Shown here: positions 1 through 5,646 of the stretch, piece by piece | Layout of the letters: every line of letters begins with the position of its first letter | How positions within the stretch are numbered: the stretch's first letter is position 1 | Assembly (NCBI GenBank): GCA_900539165.1 | Contig: UQAZ01000027.1 | Span: 1-15,116, forward strand | Origin: an uncultured Oscillospiraceae bacterium | GTDB lineage: Bacteria > Bacillota > Clostridia > Oscillospirales > Acutalibacteraceae | Reading direction: 5' to 3' | Length of the DNA: 15,116 nucleotides | Program-made: the position numbers and the translations under genes | The notes under the pieces: generated by a model | The model's input: only the letters and a program-made list of their open reading frames with translations | Database searches by the model: none | Told to the model about the DNA's origin: nothing

Positions 1-72
1 TTCTACATCAAGAGGGCTCTTTTTTCTATTGTCCATTTTTTACGGACTTGTTCATAGTGTAGGGGGTATTTA
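1..72. other. Window edge downstream of the RHH gene; no gene seen
   Basis: No supportable gene was found here. On the minus strand, after the RHH stop codon, there is only a nine-codon reading frame and a GTCC/GGAC mini-inverted repeat at 31-34 and 44-47. An AGAGGGCTCT sequence followed by T's at about 12-26 could be a weak plus-strand terminator for something ending left of the window. If the RHH gene belongs to an operon, its next gene lies outside the window. Confidence 0.4.
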
Positions 73-324
73 TCAATTTTCGTCTTTCTGAATATCCGTT
101 AAAAGCTTTAATTTTTCATTCAGAATAGACAACCCATTTAACGCATTGTAAAGTTCATCAGGCTCAACACCCATCATTTCTTTGATAGAGCTTTCAGCGT
201 CAATGGTATTAAATTCGTGTTCAAGTGCAATTTGAATAAATTGTGATGTTTTTAGATTTTGTTTTTCGCATTCAAGACGCACTCTGTTATACATTTCGTC
301 GGGTAAAAATAAAGATACTTTCAT
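73..324 (-). CDS. Small ribbon-helix-helix (CopG/Arc-type) DNA-binding protein
   Basis: This 83-residue protein opens with a short beta strand (MKVSLFLP), then two helices spanning about residues 9-40 with a turn near NLKTSQF. That is the usual arrangement of an RHH dimer which binds DNA with paired N-terminal strands. The remainder (41-83) is acidic and helical with no family I recognise. The start is ATG at 324, behind an AAGGGGG ribosome site about 9 nt upstream. A TTGACA/TATGTT promoter with two ATACCACT direct repeats lies just upstream, which suggests autorepression. The neighbouring DNA is repeat-rich and oriT-like, so a relaxosome accessory or copy-control protein is more likely than a chromosomal regulator. 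An antitoxin is possible, but no toxin gene is visible. The fold is fairly sure; the role is inference. Confidence 0.75.
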   Translation of the reverse strand: MKVSLFLPDEMYNRVRLECEKQNLKTSQFIQIALEHEFNTIDAESSIKEMMGVEPDELYNALNGLSILNEKLKLLTDIQKDEN

Positions 325-347
325 ATACCGTAACCCCCTTTGAAATT

Positions 348-376
348 AACATACCACTATTTATACCACTTGTCAA
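348..376 (-). promoter_or_regulatory. Promoter of the RHH gene with direct-repeat operator
   Basis: Reading the minus strand, TTGACA (371-376) and TATGTT (348-353) are separated by exactly 17 bp. Two identical 8-bp direct repeats, ATACCACT on the plus strand at 351-358 and 363-370, are 12 bp apart and fill the spacer and -10 region. RHH dimers commonly bind tandem sites about one helical turn apart, so these repeats are a natural autorepression operator (inference). Confidence 0.7.
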
Positions 377-401
377 GAAAAATTTTCAAATCACTCATAA
401 A

Positions 402-446
402 TTTTTAGACATTTAGACAATTTGAAAAAGCGATTTGTCTAAAAAT
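402..446. repeat. TAGACA repeats with 9-bp inverted repeat
   Basis: TAGACA occurs at 406-411 and 414-419 as direct repeats, and TGTCTA at 436-441 in the opposite orientation. The pair TTTAGACAA (412-420) and TTGTCTAAA (435-443) forms a 9-bp inverted repeat around a 14-nt centre. The motif recurs in the larger palindrome at 484-554, so the whole 400-555 stretch appears to be one cluster of binding sites. Confidence 0.65.
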
Positions 447-483
447 GCAAGTCTTGAAACGCAGTGATAGCAAGGGTTTTGAG

Positions 484-554
484 ATTTTTTAGACAAAAAG
501 ACAATTTTCTTTATAGTCGTAGTGTAAAGAAAATTGTCTTTTTGTCTAAAAAAT
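484..554. repeat. Perfect 30-bp inverted repeat with 11-nt centre
   Basis: The arms at 484-513 and 525-554 are perfectly complementary over 30 bp; the centre is 514-524. Each arm holds two AGACA half-sites 8 bp apart (491-495 and 499-503, mirrored in the right arm). It is AT-rich with no coding sequence or flanking T-tract typical of a terminator. A replication or transfer origin, a paired protein-binding site, or a cruciform are candidates; the sequence does not decide between them. Confidence 0.85.
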
Positions 555-578
555 TGCAATTCTAAGTGTTCAAATCCA

Positions 579-592
579 TAGCGTTGACGCTA
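579..592. repeat. Small palindrome TAGCGT-TG-ACGCTA
   Basis: A perfect 6-bp inverted repeat with a 2-nt centre sits between the AGACA palindrome and the oriT-like segment. It is too short for a terminator and lacks a T-run. It is probably a protein-binding site belonging to the same module (inference). Confidence 0.5.
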
Positions 593-611
593 AAAAGATA
601 GACCAATTTTT

Positions 612-810
612 CAGATAGAAATTGTGTCAAAGTGGGTACGAGTTTCAGCCAATGTACGCAATTCAAATATTTAGGTCATCCAATGGCGTACCCCGGCGAC
701 AAAACTCACTTCGCTTTGCTCGTTCAGACAGAATGCCACCCCTATACGATAGGGGGTTTGCAATTAAAGAAAGAAATTTACACTTCCAAGCAAGTACGCA
801 TTCTCTCTAA
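612..810. other. oriT-like segment of a mobilizable element (candidate)
   Basis: This stretch is richer in GC than its surroundings and has no convincing gene. It contains a hairpin, CCCCTAT (739-745) against ATAGGGG (749-755) with a 3-nt loop, flanked by an A/T pair across a one-G bulge. The arrangement resembles the ACCCC...GGGGT inverted repeats known at the transfer origins of Tn916 and ICEBs1. A second inverted repeat, GGGTACG (634-640) and CGTACCC (687-693), lies upstream, and GTACGCA recurs near 655 and 794. The nearby RHH gene would fit a relaxosome component. No relaxase gene lies in the window, so this call is inference from structure and context. Confidence 0.4.
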
Positions 811-826
811 CTGACATAATCGAAAT

Positions 827-1069
827 TTACAAATCTTTTTTTGCAGGCAGTTTTTTCGTCTTTCGACCTTGTTGTAAATTTGCTCGTTTAATCAATCTTT
901 GCAGTTCTTTGTTACTTTGCTCAAATTGCACCTCTTTGATAATATTCAAATCACTTGTTATATGCACTCTCATTGTCGGCTCTAATTCGATACTTGAAAT
1001 ATTCATATAATCGGGTACTGAAAAAATCATTTGATACAGCAAATCAAAATCAATATCGCAAGGTCGCAC
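827..1069 (-). CDS. Unrecognised small protein (80 aa), GTG start
   Basis: I do not recognise this 80-residue protein. The first half is acidic and hydrophobic and reads like a small folded domain. The last 30 residues are Lys/Arg/Gln-rich (RLIKR, GRKTKKL), suggesting nucleic-acid or acidic-surface contact. The reading frame opens with GTG at 1069, close behind a GGTGAG ribosome-like site; the frame is closed by an upstream TAA about five codons earlier, so no longer version exists. It sits in repeat-rich accessory DNA between the oriT-like segment and another small minus-strand gene. No clear promoter is seen. It may be an accessory gene of the mobile element or a chance frame. Confidence 0.45.
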   Translation of the reverse strand: MRPCDIDFDLLYQMIFSVPDYMNISSIELEPTMRVHITSDLNIIKEVQFEQSNKELQRLIKRANLQQGRKTKKLPAKKDL

Positions 1070-1098
1070 ACACTCACCTACTTAATTAAAAACTTTAT

Positions 1099-1118
1099 TA
1101 GTCCAATTTTTGGGACTA
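1099..1118. repeat. Short inverted repeat TAGTCC/GGACTA
   Basis: A 6-bp inverted repeat (1099-1104 and 1113-1118) with an 8-nt centre lies in the 94-bp gap just before the 80-aa frame. It could be an operator or a leader hairpin for that gene. No promoter boxes with good spacing accompany it. Confidence 0.4.
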
Positions 1119-1152
1119 TTAATATTAATTTTGCGAAATTAGAACAAAAACG

Positions 1153-1176
1153 AAAAGAGGGTGTCACCCCTCTTTT
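1153..1176 (-). terminator. Intrinsic terminator overlapping the end of the 76-aa ORF
   Basis: A 9-bp stem (1153-1161 with 1168-1176) encloses a 6-nt loop. On the minus strand it is followed by TTTTCGTTTTTG. The stop codon of the 76-aa frame (1164-1166) lies within the loop, so the terminator begins inside the coding region. It separates the 76-aa gene from the 80-aa frame downstream. Confidence 0.65.
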
Positions 1177-1394
1177 TCTCTGTTAAATGGTGGTAAATTG
1201 AGAAGTCTGAACACTTCAAGCATTGTTTCGTTAAACATCTTTTTTCTAACTATACTGATAATGCTCTCTAAGTGGTCGACTTCGTCAGCTTTACGAATTG
1301 AGTATCTATCGGCATATGTAATACAGTCGTCATTAAGCCGTAAATCTTTATTTACATAATACGCATAAAGCTTAGTTTTCTCTTTTTCAGTCAT
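1164..1394 (-). CDS. Unrecognised small protein (76 aa)
   Basis: This 76-residue protein is charged, predicted mainly helical, and not from a family I recognise. It begins MTEKEKTKLYAYYVNK and ends PPFNREKEG. There is no signal peptide, membrane segment or cysteine motif. The ATG at 1394 follows a good AGAGGGG ribosome site with suitable spacing, and a terminator overlaps its stop codon, so the gene unit looks genuine. It lies next to radA on the same strand but beyond radA's terminator, so it is not part of that operon. A small accessory protein of the adjacent mobile element is the best guess. Confidence 0.6.
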   Translation of the reverse strand: MTEKEKTKLYAYYVNKDLRLNDDCITYADRYSIRKADEVDHLESIISIVRKKMFNETMLEVFRLLNLPPFNREKEG

Positions 1395-1441
1395 TTCAAA
1401 AATCCCCTCTTGTTTTATTATTCATTAGTAATTTTATTATT

Positions 1442-1468
1442 CTTACATTGGATTCGCCTCCTTGTAAG
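1442..1468 (-). promoter_or_regulatory. Leader hairpin with strong SD and start-stop codon pair
   Basis: On the minus strand a perfect AAGGAGG (1457-1463) is followed 8 nt later by ATG (1446-1448) and at once by TAA (1443-1445). A 6-bp inverted repeat, CTTACA/TGTAAG (1442-1447 and 1463-1468), holds most of the ribosome site in its loop and part of the start codon in its stem. It lies about 48 nt upstream of the 76-aa gene and may act as a leader element, or be a decayed gene start. Confidence 0.45.
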
Positions 1469-1474
1469 TTAATT

Positions 1475-1516
1475 AAAAAGTCTCCCATGATATATTCTAT
1501 ATCAAGAGAGACTTTT
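1475..1516 (-). terminator. Terminator of the cwlD-radA operon
   Basis: The stem AAAAGTCTC (1476-1484) with GAGACTTTT (1508-1516) is capped by an inner 7-bp stem, TGATATA/TATATCA (1488-1494 and 1498-1504). On the minus strand it ends in CTTTTTAATT, about 40 nt after the radA stop codon. Confidence 0.8.
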
Positions 1517-1555
1517 ATTACATTAAATGAATCAAATTGGCATTGTTCGATATTC

Positions 1556-2926
1556 TTATTCTTCGGTTATAGCATCAAAAGCAGAACGAATTGTTCTGAC
1601 AGGTATAATATCCATAGAAACTTTAGTTTCCTTAGAAAGAGTTTTATAATTATGAAACGGTATAATACATTTAGTAAAACCAAGTCTGCCGGCTTCATTA
1701 ATTCTTTGCTCACAATTATTAACAGCTCTGATTTCTCCTGCAAGCCCGATTTCGCCGAAAGCAAGCGTGTTTTCATTAAGCACCTTGTCTCTCAATGACG
1801 AAACCAAAGCCATTGCTACGCTTAAATCTGCGGCAGGTTCAAAAAGCTTTAGTCCGCCTATAACATTCAAATAAACATCCATTCCGTTAAACATATATCC
1901 TGCTCTTTTTTCTAAAACAGCAATAATCATACTCATTCTGTTATAATCAAAGCCGGTACACATTCTTCTCGGCGTGCCAAAGCCTGATGATGTGACCAAT
2001 CCCTGCACCTCTGCAAGAATAGGTCTCGAGCCTTCCATAGTACAAGCAACACAAGTTCCGCTTGTATTTTTAGGTCTGCCGGAAAGCATCATTAAAGACG
2101 GATTTTCTACCTCTTTCATACCGCTTTGCGCCATTTCAAATACGCCTATTTCATTGGTAGAGCCAAATCTGTTTTTTGCACTTCTCAAAATTCTGTAAGA
2201 GTAATTTCGCTCACCCTCAAAATACAAAACCGTATCAACAATATGTTCAAGCACCTTTGGCCCTGCGATAGCGCCGTCCTTATTTACATGACCTACCACA
2301 AAAATCGGTATTCCCAAAGACTTTGCAAGATGCATAAATATATTAGTACATTCTCTTACTTGAGTTATGCTGCCTGCAGATGATGAAATATCATCAATCA
2401 TCATTGTTTGTATAGAGTCGATTATTACTAAATCCGGCTTTTCAACCTTTATTGTTTCAACGATAGACGCAACATCGGTCTGTGCAAGAACAAACAAATT
2501 TTCTGAATCTACTCCTAATCTGTTTGCCCTAAGTTTAATCTGTCTTGCAGATTCCTCACCGCTTATATATAGTACAGTACGCTTTTTGCCGATATATTGG
2601 CACATTTGAAGCAATATTGTTGATTTACCGATACCGGGGTCACCCGAAAGAAGAACAAGGCTTCCCTCTACAATACCTCCGCCAAGAACTCTGTCAAATT
2701 CCTCCATACCGGTAGAAATTCTTTTTTCTATTGCGCTGTCAATTTCTAACAATTTAAGCGGCGTCTGTATGGTCGCACGGCTTTTAATTCCACTCTTTGA
2801 GCTTACAACAGGCGCTTGTTCCTCCATTGTGTTCCATTCTCCGCAATTTGGGCATTTGCCGTACCATTTAACGCTTTCGTAGCCACATTCGCTGCATACA
2901 AATAATGATTTTACTTTAGATGCCAT
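1556..2926 (-). CDS. radA: DNA repair protein RadA
   Basis: RadA (Sms) is a RecA-like ATPase that promotes branch migration of recombination intermediates. All family landmarks are present at the usual length (456 aa): a four-cysteine zinc finger (C11, C14, C25, C28), Walker A GDPGIGKS at 95-102, a Walker B-like LVIID at 166-170, the RadA signature KNRFG at 251-255, and a C-terminal Lon-protease-like domain from about residue 345 (FGEIGLAGEIR near 390-400). The ATG overlaps the cwlD stop as TAATG, with GAGG ribosome site inside the cwlD end, so translation is probably coupled. It is transcribed from the promoter ahead of cwlD and stops at the hairpin at 1475-1516. Identification is secure. 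Confidence 0.97.
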   Translation of the reverse strand: MASKVKSLFVCSECGYESVKWYGKCPNCGEWNTMEEQAPVVSSKSGIKSRATIQTPLKLLEIDSAIEKRISTGMEEFDRVLGGGIVEGSLVLLSGDPGIGKSTILLQMCQYIGKKRTVLYISGEESARQIKLRANRLGVDSENLFVLAQTDVASIVETIKVEKPDLVIIDSIQTMMIDDISSSAGSITQVRECTNIFMHLAKSLGIPIFVVGHVNKDGAIAGPKVLEHIVDTVLYFEGERNYSYRILRSAKNRFGSTNEIGVFEMAQSGMKEVENPSLMMLSGRPKNTSGTCVACTMEGSRPILAEVQGLVTSSGFGTPRRMCTGFDYNRMSMIIAVLEKRAGYMFNGMDVYLNVIGGLKLFEPAADLSVAMALVSSLRDKVLNENTLAFGEIGLAGEIRAVNNCEQRINEAGRLGFTKCIIPFHNYKTLSKETKVSMDIIPVRTIRSAFDAITEE

Positions 2927-3609
2927 TATACTTCCTCACTTAAACCATACATAATTGAATATGATAAATCCTTTTGGTATTCTAAATCCTGTAATTTACT
3001 GTTTTCTTCCCTATTGCTCATAAATCCGCACTCTATCATTACAGATGGGTTGCAAGCCTTATGAAGCAAATAATAGCTGCTGTCGGATTCCTTGTTTACC
3101 CTTTGATTATCAGGTTGCAAATTATTCTTTATACTATGCAAAATACTGTCGGCAATCAATTTGCTTTTTTCATCGTTAGGCGAATACCAAATTTGCGCTC
3201 CGTGTTCTGCTTCGTTTTCAAAATGATTTTGATGAATCGAAATCATTACGCAATCCTGAAATGAATTTATGTAATCCATTCTGTTATATAAATCTGAGCG
3301 TTCTCTTTTTTCATTCTCATTAAAAACCTCATAGTCCCCTGCCCTGGTCAGCTTGCAGTCATAGCCGCACACCGATAAAAAATCATAGAGATTCAGCGCT
3401 ATTGAGAGATTAATTTCTTTTTCATTACAGCCGTCTACACCGACAGTTCCGACATCAACACCACCGTGTCCTGCGTCTATTACAATAACAGGTCGCATTT
3501 TTGAATACGAAAGCGTTTGAGCTATTTTTTCATCAGCTCTATTGCAAACATATAACGCACCTGCAAGAGTAGAAGTCATTAACAAAAATATAATTAGCAG
3601 TTTTTTCAT
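2926..3609 (-). CDS. cwlD: N-acetylmuramoyl-L-alanine amidase, CwlD type
   Basis: This is a 227-aa Amidase_3 zinc amidase. Residues 1-22 form a hydrophobic signal or anchor segment, so the catalytic part lies outside the membrane. The motifs are DAGHGG (H48), NEKEINL (E63), SIHQN (H126) and the catalytic glutamate in IECGF (E193). The single short domain with an N-terminal anchor and no cell-wall binding repeats matches CwlD, which acts with PdaA to make muramic-delta-lactam in spore cortex. A general amidase cannot be excluded, but spoIIR nearby supports a spore former. The ATG at 3609 has a GGTGAT ribosome site. The gene is followed by radA with a 1-nt overlap. The promoter seen is sigma-A-like rather than an obvious sporulation type. 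Confidence 0.85.
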   Translation of the reverse strand: MKKLLIIFLLMTSTLAGALYVCNRADEKIAQTLSYSKMRPVIVIDAGHGGVDVGTVGVDGCNEKEINLSIALNLYDFLSVCGYDCKLTRAGDYEVFNENEKRERSDLYNRMDYINSFQDCVMISIHQNHFENEAEHGAQIWYSPNDEKSKLIADSILHSIKNNLQPDNQRVNKESDSSYYLLHKACNPSVMIECGFMSNREENSKLQDLEYQKDLSYSIMYGLSEEV

Positions 3610-3635
3610 AACATCACCACTAATAATATGCTATA

Positions 3636-3664
3636 ATTATACTATATATTTAATATTCTTTCAA
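3636..3664 (-). promoter_or_regulatory. Promoter of cwlD-radA
   Basis: TTGAAA (3659-3664) and a perfect TATAAT (3636-3641) are 17 bp apart on the minus strand. Transcription would start near 3629, giving a leader of about 20 nt before the ATG. Confidence 0.7.
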
Positions 3665-3672
3665 TAAATTGA

Positions 3673-3701
3673 TTGATTTTATTAGGTATTAGGGATATAA
3701 T
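3673..3701 (+). promoter_or_regulatory. Promoter of the D-2-hydroxyacid dehydrogenase gene
   Basis: TTGATT (3673-3678) and a perfect TATAAT (3696-3701) are 17 bp apart. The -35 box lies only 8 bp from the -35 box of the divergent cwlD promoter. Confidence 0.7.
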
Positions 3702-3725
3702 TTGTACTGTACGGAGGTAATCTAT

Positions 3726-4682
3726 ATGAAAATAGTTAATTTAGACGGGTATACAACAAACCCGGGCGACTTATCTTGGGAGCCGTTTGAAAAATACGGT
3801 GATGTTACTGTTTATGACAGAACAAAGCCCGAGGAAATTGTTGAAAGAGCAAAGGATGCAGATGTTTTGTTTATTAACAAATGCGTTATTACATCGGATA
3901 TTCTTGATAAACTTCCTAATTTGAAATATGTAGGCCTGCAATCAACGGGATATAATGTTATAGATTGCGATGCCGCTAAAAAGAAAGGTATTATCGTTTC
4001 AAACATTCCTGCTTATTCTACTTCTGCAGTAGCACAGCTTACATTTTCATTGATTTTGCAATTTACAAACAAGGTGTCTTTGCACAGCGAGGCCGTACAT
4101 AACGGTGAATGGAGTGCTTGTCCTGACTTTTGCTTTTGGAAATCATCACTTAGTGAGCTTGACGGGAAATCAATCGGTATTATAGGATTTGGCTCAATCG
4201 GTCAAAGAGTTGCAAGTATTGCAAATGCTTTTGGTATGAAGGTATTAGTTTTCACACCGCACCCAAAGCCTGATGAATTTAAGAATGTTGAATTTGTTGA
4301 CTTTGACACGCTTTGCAAGGAAAGTGATATAATTACCTGTCACTGTCCTCTTACACCTCAAACAGAAAACATAATCAACAAGGACGCAATATCTAAAATG
4401 AAAAGAAGCGTTATAATCATTAATACATCAAGAGGTCCTGTTGTAAACGATACCGATTTGGCTGAAGCACTCAACAGCGAAAGAATACAAGGCGCAGGCG
4501 TTGATGTGTTAGGGGTAGAACCACCGGAGCAAAACAACCCACTTCTCAGCGCAAAGAATTGCATTATTACGCCTCATATAGCATGGGCTGCATTGGAAAC
4601 GAGAGCAAGACTTCTTTCAATCTTAGAGGATAATCTAAAGGCATTTATAGAGGGTCATCCTCAAAATGTGGTTAATAAATAA
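3726..4682 (+). CDS. D-isomer 2-hydroxyacid dehydrogenase (glycerate dehydrogenase-like)
   Basis: The protein (318 aa) reduces a 2-keto acid or oxidises a D-2-hydroxy acid with a nicotinamide cofactor; hydroxypyruvate/D-glycerate is the likeliest substrate by resemblance, but this is not proven by sequence. Seen: dinucleotide motif GFGSIG at 154-159, catalytic Arg236 (NTSRGP), Glu265 (GVEPP) and His284 (TPHIAW), in the family order. At the end of the second beta strand of the Rossmann fold, where NAD-specific enzymes usually have an Asp, this one reads VFTPHPKP, leaving cofactor preference open. The start chosen is ATG 3726, with GGAGG 8 nt upstream; an in-frame TTG at 3702 overlaps the promoter -10 and is not credible. 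It is a single-gene unit ending at a bidirectional terminator. Confidence 0.9.
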   Translation: MKIVNLDGYTTNPGDLSWEPFEKYGDVTVYDRTKPEEIVERAKDADVLFINKCVITSDILDKLPNLKYVGLQSTGYNVIDCDAAKKKGIIVSNIPAYSTSAVAQLTFSLILQFTNKVSLHSEAVHNGEWSACPDFCFWKSSLSELDGKSIGIIGFGSIGQRVASIANAFGMKVLVFTPHPKPDEFKNVEFVDFDTLCKESDIITCHCPLTPQTENIINKDAISKMKRSVIIINTSRGPVVNDTDLAEALNSERIQGAGVDVLGVEPPEQNNPLLSAKNCIITPHIAWAALETRARLLSILEDNLKAFIEGHPQNVVNK

Positions 4683-4690
4683 ACAAAGCA

Positions 4691-4724
4691 AAAGACAGTA
4701 ATGAAAATCATTACTGTCTTTTTT
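4691..4724. terminator. Bidirectional terminator between dehydrogenase gene and tRNA-Leu operon
   Basis: A perfect 14-bp stem (4691-4704 with 4708-4721) has a 3-nt loop, T's on the plus-strand side and T's after the stem on the minus strand. It ends transcription of the plus-strand dehydrogenase and of the minus-strand tRNAs, whose encoded CCA abuts it. Confidence 0.85.
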
Positions 4725-4810
4725 GGTGCCGGCGGCGGGGGTCGAACCCGCACCCTGTTGCCAGGACTGGATTTTGAGTCCAGCACGTCTGCCAATTCCA
4801 TCACGCCGGC
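4724..4810 (-). tRNA. tRNA-Leu (anticodon CAA)
   Basis: An 87-nt class II tRNA with acceptor pair GCCGGCG/CGCCGGC, discriminator A and an encoded CCA. The anticodon stem CTGGA/TCCAG carries the loop CTCAAAA, giving CAA (reads UUG). The long variable arm is typical of tRNA-Leu, and the T-arm GGTTCGACC is intact. It is the second gene of a tRNA-Leu pair. Confidence 0.96.
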
Positions 4811-4835
4811 AAATTGATATGCATTGTTGTGCATT

Positions 4836-4922
4836 TGGTGCTGGTGACCGGACTTGAACCGGTACGGTATTGCTACCGAGGGATTTTAAGTCCCTTGCGT
4901 CTGCCTATTTCGCCACACCAGC
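4836..4922 (-). tRNA. tRNA-Leu (anticodon TAA)
   Basis: An 87-nt class II tRNA with acceptor GCTGGTG/CACCAGC, discriminator A and an encoded CCA. The anticodon stem AGGGA/TCCCT carries the loop CTTAAAA, giving UAA (reads UUA, wobble UUG). It is first in the two-tRNA unit, with a 25-nt spacer to tRNA-Leu(CAA). The spacer contains ATGCA/TGCAT, a small hairpin that may help processing. Confidence 0.96.
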
Positions 4923-4933
4923 ACAACACAAAT

Positions 4934-4962
4934 ATTTTAATTGATTTTGCATCTAATGTCAA
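4934..4962 (-). promoter_or_regulatory. Promoter of the tRNA-Leu operon
   Basis: A perfect TTGACA (4957-4962) and TAAAAT (4934-4939) are separated by 17 bp on the minus strand. The predicted start near 4927 would leave a 5' leader of only about 5 nt on tRNA-Leu(UAA). It lies just past the spoIIR stop codon, so the tRNAs do not depend on readthrough from spoIIR. Confidence 0.8.
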
Positions 4963-5000
4963 GATATATTTTCATTTTCATTAGTTTTCTTGCAATTATA

Positions 5001-5600
5001 TCAATTGACCTTTAATTTTTGCTTGATAGATTCATAAATTTCTATAATCTTAAATTTTGGTATAAACTCAGATGAAGTGATAAATTCTTTTTCTTCATCA
5101 GTAAGGACTTTATCTAAATCATCTGTGCAACCTGATAGGCAAACACTTGGATACATCACGCACCACCAATTATGACCTTTGCCCTGACCTATAATAATTT
5201 TAAGACAGTTATACTCGCCTGCCGGCATATAGAATCCGTCGTACTTTCTTGTATTAAAGTATTCCCTGTCTACTTTCACAGAAACAGGATAATCAAATCC
5301 CATTTTGTGAACAGCCTCCAATGCGTATTTTTCAAGTTCGTCAATATGTGAGTTTGCTTTATTTATCGCTTCCTCAAGTGAATCTGCATCAGCAAAAATA
5401 CTTTCTCCCTTTTCAAGCACATAATCACGGACGCAAAGCTTCAGATTTTGATCCTCAACGCTGTCGCTGTTAGCAAGAATGTGAAGTCTGAAAACCTTTT
5501 CGCTTATATTTTCACCGGTTGCAATCATAGGTGCAACAAAAGAAAAAGCTACACAAAATGCTAAAAAAATAGGTACGAACAGTAATAATCTCTTTGACAT
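5001..5600 (-). CDS. spoIIR: Stage II sporulation protein R
   Basis: SpoIIR is made in the forespore, exported across its membrane, and triggers SpoIIGA to process pro-sigma-E in the mother cell. The 199-aa protein has a secretion signal or anchor at 5-27, then the family block FRLHILANSDS (37-47) with DQNLK and VRDYV, and the second block AGEYNCLKIIIG plus NWWCVMYP (127-151). Length and motif order fit the family. The ATG at 5600 is preceded by AGGCAGG, but that ribosome site lies inside the right arm of an intergenic hairpin. In Bacillus the gene is controlled by sigma-F; no clear sigma-F promoter could be picked out here. It follows ispE by 46 nt on the same strand. Confidence 0.93.
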   Translation of the reverse strand: MSKRLLLFVPIFLAFCVAFSFVAPMIATGENISEKVFRLHILANSDSVEDQNLKLCVRDYVLEKGESIFADADSLEEAINKANSHIDELEKYALEAVHKMGFDYPVSVKVDREYFNTRKYDGFYMPAGEYNCLKIIIGQGKGHNWWCVMYPSVCLSGCTDDLDKVLTDEEKEFITSSEFIPKFKIIEIYESIKQKLKVN

Positions 5601-5602
5601 AA

Positions 5603-5640
5603 AAATACCTGCCTTTCACAACAATGATTGACAGGTATTT
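5603..5640 (-). terminator. ispE-spoIIR intergenic hairpin (terminator or translational control)
   Basis: The arms AAATACCTG (5603-5611) and CAGGTATTT (5632-5640) form a 9-bp perfect stem with a 20-nt loop. On the minus strand the stem is followed by T's and then directly by the spoIIR ATG, and the 3' arm includes part of its ribosome site. It may terminate ispE transcription, hide the spoIIR ribosome site in readthrough mRNA, or both (inference). Confidence 0.6.
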
Positions 5641-5646
5641 CATATT

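Noticed and set aside
73..324. Toxin-antitoxin pair
   Set aside because: The RHH protein could be an antitoxin, but no second toxin-sized gene follows in the visible sequence.
402..554. CRISPR array
   Set aside because: The repeats are short half-sites in both orientations with irregular spacing, not 25-40 bp direct repeats with unique spacers.
622..814. Two overlapping plus-strand ORFs of 62 and 60 aa
   Set aside because: They overlap in different frames, have no convincing ribosome site, and cover hairpins of the oriT-like segment; more likely noncoding DNA.
1448..1798. Plus-strand 116-aa ORF
   Set aside because: It runs through the radA terminator and antisense to the end of radA, with no ribosome site or recognisable protein.
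4724..4922. tRNA-Leu genes as the integration site of the left-end element
   Set aside because: No duplicated tRNA 3' end is seen near the left module, and conserved genes lie in between.
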